From positions 4,154,001-4,218,000 of the forward strand of contig CM073323.1 in the NCBI GenBank assembly GCA_037043015.1: a DNA stretch of 64,000 bases, in the 5' to 3' direction. The position numbers were made by a program, and so were the translations under genes. Below the pieces are notes generated by a model, which worked only from the letters and a program-made list of their open reading frames with translations, was not told the DNA's origin and searched no databases. Within the stretch, counting starts at the first letter, position 1. Each line of letters begins with the position of its first letter. This stretch comes from Bryum argenteum. Taxonomy: Eukaryota; Streptophyta; Bryopsida; Bryales; Bryaceae. Positions 58,506-64,000 of the stretch are shown piece after piece.

Positions 58506-59879
58506 TAACTACCAAGATGTTGACAAGGCATGTGCCGAATTTGACACATTGAAGAGGGACGAAGAGAACCATGAATTGGAACCGGGTGATATTAGAGTAG
58601 TTACGTAACCTGTAGGAGAAAAGATCGTAAGGAAAGTCTTTGCAACTTTCAGAAGAGGTGTCCCACAACTCAAAGTGCAAGGGTTGCACAACCTGAAGTA
58701 CGTCTTCTTTTTCCAAGAGAGTCCTCAAATCAAGCCTCATTCTCCAAAAGAGTGTGCCCAAGTATTGCAAAGCTTGATATGGAGACAAGTCTGATTTCTC
58801 TTTTATGTACACACCAATCATGGCAAGGACTTGCCGGAATTCAATTCCACATGTAGTAGTTGAGACCTGTTCTTTACGCTGAGGTGGTCTCTTTGAACGA
58901 AGATCAATATATTATTGATCTATGGTCCCTGAACAAACTGACTGACCTCCAGTTCCTAATCGAACGGACTCTCGAATCGACCAGAGCCTTTTTATCTCCA
59001 CCTTTCATTGTTACTTGTGATTGCAGCCTCCCCAATGCACTGGATTGGAATGGAAACACATCCTCGGTTTATAATTCATTACCACCAGTCAGCATCCACA
59101 ATTTAAGATTCACACATTATTATTATCATCGTCCAATTGTCCCTTGCTCTTGAACATTCTTCAAAAGTTAGAGGAAACAGGGGAGGTGATGAGCAGATCC
59201 GGAGTTTCGTGTGGGTACACAGCAATGTGTTCCTCCCGACAGCCTTTGGGTACGTAATTGTGCAACTAATTAGCATGTGCTGTTGTTTAAGAGGGTCTAG
59301 GGTTCCTAGCTTCTTACCACCTGTGTGGATCTGTCTTTCTTGCTGCGGGTCTGCAAACAAAGATCATCCATCAGTAAATTTTTCAGAATGTTGCTATGGC
59401 GTGAGATGTAAGTGAACCTGGTCGATTCTCACTGGAGAACCATGTGCAGATTGCGAAAGTTTTGCAGGCATTGTGGTGGTTCACATCAATATTTGTATGT
59501 AGGCATTGTCAGAGATTGGTGATGCATTTATGTGTGTGTCCAAATACAAGCGGTCTTTATCCGATGATCTTCAATTGCTTTCACCTTGGGTGTGGAAAAA
59601 GTCCGCATCTAGGGTTCACCATAGTCTATGTCGGTGATGGCAGGATGGAGCTGAGATGTGAATTGCAGTCATGGGGATGGGGATGGCTCGGCAATCTTTT
59701 GGTGAGGGAGAGAGGAGGGAGGTGAGCGCCACATCGTTATCCATGGGGCTCATTGTGCCCCTGCAGGAGGGCGTTACGGCCTGGCACTCGGCTGCATCAT
59801 TCCCTTGGCGAGCTATTATTTTATCCAGCTCCGGCTCAAACGAAGCCAGCAGCCACCACCCACGCGAGTGCAACCTCTC
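58506..59879. other. Intergenic
   Basis: No recognised gene; frames of 85-117 codons on both strands lack identifiable domains. Confidence 0.5.
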
Positions 59880-59884
59880 CTGAA

Positions 59885-61214
59885 AGACGATGAGCAGGCT
59901 CCAATTTCAGCAAAGCACTCGCTGTGATCTCTATGCTAGGGACTCCCTACTACCTGGGCAGCAAGGAAGCTGACTCAATTGTTAACCCCAAACGGCTGCA
60001 TTGAGCTTGGGATGACAGATAATAAGGTACCACTGCACCTTCTTACTTGCACTCATCTAAGCTTGTTCAATGTTCCTTGAGAAAATAAGCATCTGAATAT
60101 GGTCTCCGCCAATCTTTTAGGGCATTGCAACGAAACCTAGCACCATTGTCTTGGTTGCTGCTTAAACAAACTTTGTATTTTCAATATGCTGATTGTGGTT
60201 GTAACAACATCGATTTTGGCTGTTGTGTACAGACCATGCTTGTGGATTTCTAGGTGACGGTTGTTCTCACTCAGGTAGAATTTTCTGTTTTCATGTTTCA
60301 TCCAGGGAGGGTTTCATATATAGTTTGTGCTCCTTGGTGCAGTTGTCTCTGGATGTGGTACAAGAAAGGATCGATAAGTGGGGTGACAACATCCTAGGTA
60401 TACGTGAGGGCGGAGGCTATGTCGATTTTAGTGGCCTCAAAACCTTCAAAATTGTAAGAATGCAGACCTGTTGACGTACCCCAGCGCCTCCTCCATATTT
60501 GTGTAGCTGGAAGGATGCCTGTCTACAAACTACAGTGAAGTTGCTACCATCCTGTGCTGCTGTTTTTATGGTTCTGCATTCAAGAACTGGAAGTCAGGTG
60601 CTTGCAAGGTTCGTGGAAGTGGTGATGAGAGGGCGAGTGAAGTTTGAGCCCCTCGCAAATGGTGTTGACAGCCGGCGCTACTCCCACATTAGAGACCTTA
60701 ATTAGCTTTCTCTTTGGCTCAGCCTGGAGAAGCTAGCCTTCCTCGTTCCTTCTCCATATTATTCTGGATAGGCCATTGCATTCATTAGTGTTTATTAATC
60801 TCATTTGAGCTACTTCTGAACTTCATTTTTGTGCTTCTCCTCAGGTTTGATAGAGATATCAAATGTTGGAGCCAAGTGGAACTCATACCCATACCTGATA
60901 GCAGAGACACCGATTTTCAGCTTGCTTCCGGTGTTCTAGAGAGCACTTACCAGAGGATATCCAGAAAGGGCATCAAAATACGAGGAATACTGATCTCAAA
61001 TCCGCCAAATCCTGTGGGCAATATATTTGACCGAGCTGCCTTGACGTCGCTCTTATCCTTCACTCAGTCGAAGAAAATTCACCTCATTCTCGATGAGATT
61101 TTTGCGGGCTGCACTCACGAAGGCTGCATTTTCACAAGCATTGCCGAGATACTAGATACTCAGCAATACAATCGAAGCTATGTGCATATCGTGAATGGGC
61201 TGTCCAAGGATGTT
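59885..61214 (+). pseudogene. ACC-synthase-like (class I/II aminotransferase) pseudogene, truncated at the PLP lysine
   Basis: Plus-strand blocks follow the ACC-synthase order: LGTPYYLGSKEA near 59940; TPNGCIELGMTDNK to a donor at 60029; LSLDVVQERIDKW with YVDFSGLKTFKI at 60343-60453; ARFVEVVMRGRVKFEP near 60605; AGATPTLETLISFL near 60672 (another frame); LAFLVPSPYYSG; then FDRDIKCWSQVELIPIPD, ILISNPPNPVGN, IHLILDEIFAG and VHIVNGLSKD at 60845-61214. The last block holds the Lys that binds pyridoxal phosphate; the expected GLPGFRVG sequence and whole C-terminal domain are absent. Frame breaks occur near 59950-59985 and 60670-60715. ACC synthases make the ethylene precursor; related enzymes in seedless plants may not. 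Not functional as seen. Confidence 0.8.
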
Positions 61215-61319
61215 GCTCAAACAACCAGTCCCGTAAGAACTTGCATGAAGTTGACGTTGGCAGGGCTCCAACAGCAAGTCCACTGCACAAACCCAACGCA
61301 AAACAGCCATCAAAAACAA

Positions 61320-62960
61320 CACCTTAGGAGCGTAGCAGATGACCAAAGCTCACAGCTAAAGTTCTTAGTACCAACTGTACCATCGGAGCCCATAAAACGA
61401 GAATGGCAGCAATCCCTGCTGATACTACGCCGAAGGAGCTCATGACCATAAAGGGTAGCCTCTCGTATCGCGCCTGCCACATTCCCGAGCACAACACCAT
61501 CAACCTCGAAGTCTCTTGTCTAAGGACTTCAAAACACATTCAGTTCAAGAAAGTCGCTTCATGGCGTAACTTGGAATGTGCGACAGACAAGTTAATCCTT
61601 GAACTTAGACAGGGGGTAGAGTACCATACCAGAAGGATTAGCATCAAAGTGAAGGTGCCCACAATGCCCTCATTGACAGGATTCCCAAACTGCATCAAAT
61701 ACGGACAAAATACTGTTCGCAATACCTGCAGTTTACAACAATGAGTCTCAACTTGGTCGACATCTATTGCATTCTCTGCCCGGTACTTTAGAGATTGAAA
61801 ATATTGCAACTCATTTGTTCATATTGCAACTCATTTGTTCACAAATTTGGAAGTATGTGAGCATGATGCCTATGACATCCGGTTTTAAAATCAGAAGGGG
61901 ATACGTACTTTTGTCACTCATAGCGGTCTGTAACCTCGTGTTAGAGGTACGTATAAAGCTTCATACATAATATCAGCAACCATGTCCTTATTTACACAAC
62001 TCTATGCTGGTCCTGTAAAATCACACTCCTTGATACAATCCTCAGCAGAATTTGATAGGTAACATCATGGAATTACCTGAGGCACCAGAGAGATGCCACC
62101 GACGCTTATAGCTTCGTGCCACAACTGTTGAAGCTCTGGGCGAAGGATAGCGTAACGATTAACAAAGATGAGCCTGCCAACAATTGCCACACTCGTCACG
62201 AAGGTGAGAAGCAATGGGAGCCCTCTGGAACCAGCCAGTTGCACGATCGAGGACGACCAATGTTCACAGCGTTCCCACTGCGTGCAAAACCTTGATCACG
62301 TTGTCTGTTCCCAAGGCATCCATCTTTGGAGCCACATGCTCATTCTCCTCGACGGGATTCTGCAAACAGGAAACAAACATGTATGCCGGCCAACTCGAAC
62401 TTTTGAATGCTACTAAGTCTGAAACTTTGTTCATGACAGGTAGTTGAGTGTGAGCTGGTACGTGGAAAAGCTTTTCTGGCAAACGATTCGAAGTACACAC
62501 TCACGCACCTGCATAGTGATGCTCTCGGAGCTTTTAGTACTCTGGAAACAGTTGCCTGCCAACAGAAGACAACGAACGTTGCCATGATTTCGTCCTCTTC
62601 GGCTTCAGTGGAATCGGACTGCCGGTGGGCTTTACCACTACGGAGCTTTCCTGCTGCTGATGCTTGCGGCGAATTCTCAACCAGAGCTTGCGCAACCGAA
62701 TGCGTAACGAATACCGAACCTGCTGCTGCTGCTGTGGCTGCCCACTGGCAACGAAGACTTGCAACAGAGTCCAACTGAAGCGCAAGCTGACGGTGCGACA
62801 ACGGGCGAGAATGGTCCCTGACACTCGGTGCGCTTTGCCAGCAGCTGGAGATCCCCACAAGGAACCCTTCAATCGAACTCGCAGAGTGAGCGCCCGTGTC
62901 TTCGCCCGCACCTCAATCTGAACCCTGCTCTCGGACGGCGAAATACCCATCGTCAATTCT
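61320..62960 (-). pseudogene. Unidentified multi-membrane-segment protein gene, interrupted by TGA codons
   Basis: Reading leftwards: a 140-codon basic, Gln- and Arg-rich N-terminal frame (62956-62534, MTMGISPSES...); a segment near 62070-62260 with LPLLLTFVTSVAIVGRLIFV and RPELQQLWHEAISVGGISL ending at a good donor (CAG|GTAATT); then 61735-61324 with VNEGIVGTFTLMLILLVWY and FGVVSAGIAAILVLWAPMV, preceded by an acceptor (CTGCAG). At least three hydrophobic helices. Two in-frame TGA codons are seen, near 62300 and at 61540, with clearly similar-quality coding sequence on both sides of the latter. I do not recognise the family. It is convergent with and touches the truncated aminotransferase relic. 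Confidence 0.45.
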
Positions 62961-64000
62961 TAACCGGAACTGTCACCATCACCTCATTGTGGGCGATTCT
63001 GACACTGTCCGAACTACAGCGTTCTTAGAGCTCCCTGCCCAATCAAAGCTACCAATACATTCGATTGCGTCCAAAGTCTCTTGCGCATACCGACAGCAAC
63101 GTGACCCATACCGACAAATCTAGCTCAAGACACAAAGAGGGGTACAAACTGTTCAAAGTGACTATAACTAGTTAGAAAAGTGATTATTGGTGGTCATGCA
63201 AAGTAGAAATCATGATAATTTGGACTTAAGTGACTATTATACTCATAACTTATACTCTCTGTGACTATCAGTTTACTTTTTGAACCATTTCCATTCACTT
63301 TGAAGAAGTTGCTTCTGACGATGTGATTCTTCTTGTAGGGGACGGAGTAATCGGCACGTTTTTGGTGGAGGCGTGTGTATGGATTTTGGAGGGAAGGATT
63401 ATTTTAGTCACATCTAAACAACAATGTTGGTTAAAATTTTATATACATTAAAATTTGAAGTAAACACAATGAAGAGTACTCATGATCGTATAACTAGTAC
63501 CCAAGTTTTTTACTTTGATTATAAAACCAACATAGAAGCTTGTCATAATTAACTCGTCAAGTATTCTATTTTGCGACAAGGATAGTATCAAATTGAGAGG
63601 AATGATGTCATTGGATCATTCTTCGAGAGTCAACTGTAGTCATTTTAAGTAATAAGTTTACAATATATGTGAGAGTGCATGCCTTAGATAAAACATTATC
63701 CCAAATAAATGATTGGGAACATTTTCATTCATGAAATGCAGCTATCCACTCTCAAAGTTCCAGTTAATTCCACAAAAAGGGTTAACTTTGACATTTTATT
63801 TGACAAGTTTTCTTCATACCAAAAGGTGTATAATATATTTTAATAGAATTCTGAAATACATAATAAGAAACAACACTTTTTTTAAGTCTACAGTCGGAAC
63901 ATAAAAGTATCAAACAATCGTACATGAGAATCCTTCGGAGGAATTCTCCTCAGTATTTTGTCAAGATAAAAAACTATGGGGGCTCCCTGGATGAGTTATT
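62961..64000. other. AT-rich right end of window
   Basis: No gene seen. Confidence 0.6.

Noticed and set aside
58468-58821. 117-codon minus frame
   Set aside because: Ends in a poly-Lys run from the poly-T tract and has no recognisable domain or homologue in the window.

Overview
The window looks like nuclear DNA of a land plant. It carries small-intron genes for plant-type proteins: a KUP/HAK K+ transporter, a RanBPM/GID1-type CTLH protein, intronless dyskerin, a Di19 zinc-finger exon and an ACC-synthase-like relic. Between them lies AT-rich DNA full of nested plant-type transposons (CACTA-like and Mutator-like MITEs, TTAA-flanked elements, tRNA-headed SINEs). Divergence from the seed-plant sequences I know suggests a seedless plant (moss, lycophyte or fern), but that is inference.

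Region 1 (1-26.5 kb) is transposon territory. It holds two diverged copies of what appears to be an undescribed large DNA transposon. Each copy has two divergent genes. Gene A, on the minus strand, is a zinc-cluster protein with a DDE/RNase H-like signature (IIDGMDQ, QADNCGRENKN, GHTHEDIDQ; DUF7869-like). Gene B, on the plus strand, has a VDGQH motif reminiscent of ParB/DGQHR domains and a C-terminal part with a possible methyltransferase-like motif. Copy 2 (14683-26376, about 11.7 kb) has recognisable terminal inverted repeats, an intact 970-codon gene A, and a gene B broken by one Trp-to-stop change and one frame change. Its interior also has arrays of GGGTGGGCAC-type palindromes and a captured Di19 first exon. 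Copy 1 (before position 1 to about 9997) is decayed. Copy 2 is inserted inside an older MITE. Between the copies are a SINE, a minisatellite and several TTAA-flanked palindromic elements.

Region 2 (26.5-34.7 kb) has a MITE, a SINE and a 17-exon RanBPM-like gene encoding 427 aa.

Region 3 (34716-44304) is a nearly perfect 3.1-kb inverted duplication around a 3.4-kb spacer. Each arm holds a complete dyskerin gene with its telo-box promoter. The arms carry different single indels: the left copy is broken in the PUA domain, the right copy only in the Lys-rich tail.

Region 4 (45-52 kb) has a tRNA-Arg-like relic, a four-exon short-chain dehydrogenase (plus) and an 11-exon KUP/HAK potassium transporter of 785 aa (minus), tail to tail.

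Region 5 (52-64 kb) is mostly repeats: SINE-like pieces, two CACTA-type MITEs, a Mutator-type MITE and a TTAA MITE. It ends with an ACC-synthase-like pseudogene cut off just after its PLP-lysine motif, which runs into an unidentified multi-membrane-segment gene on the opposite strand that has in-frame stops.
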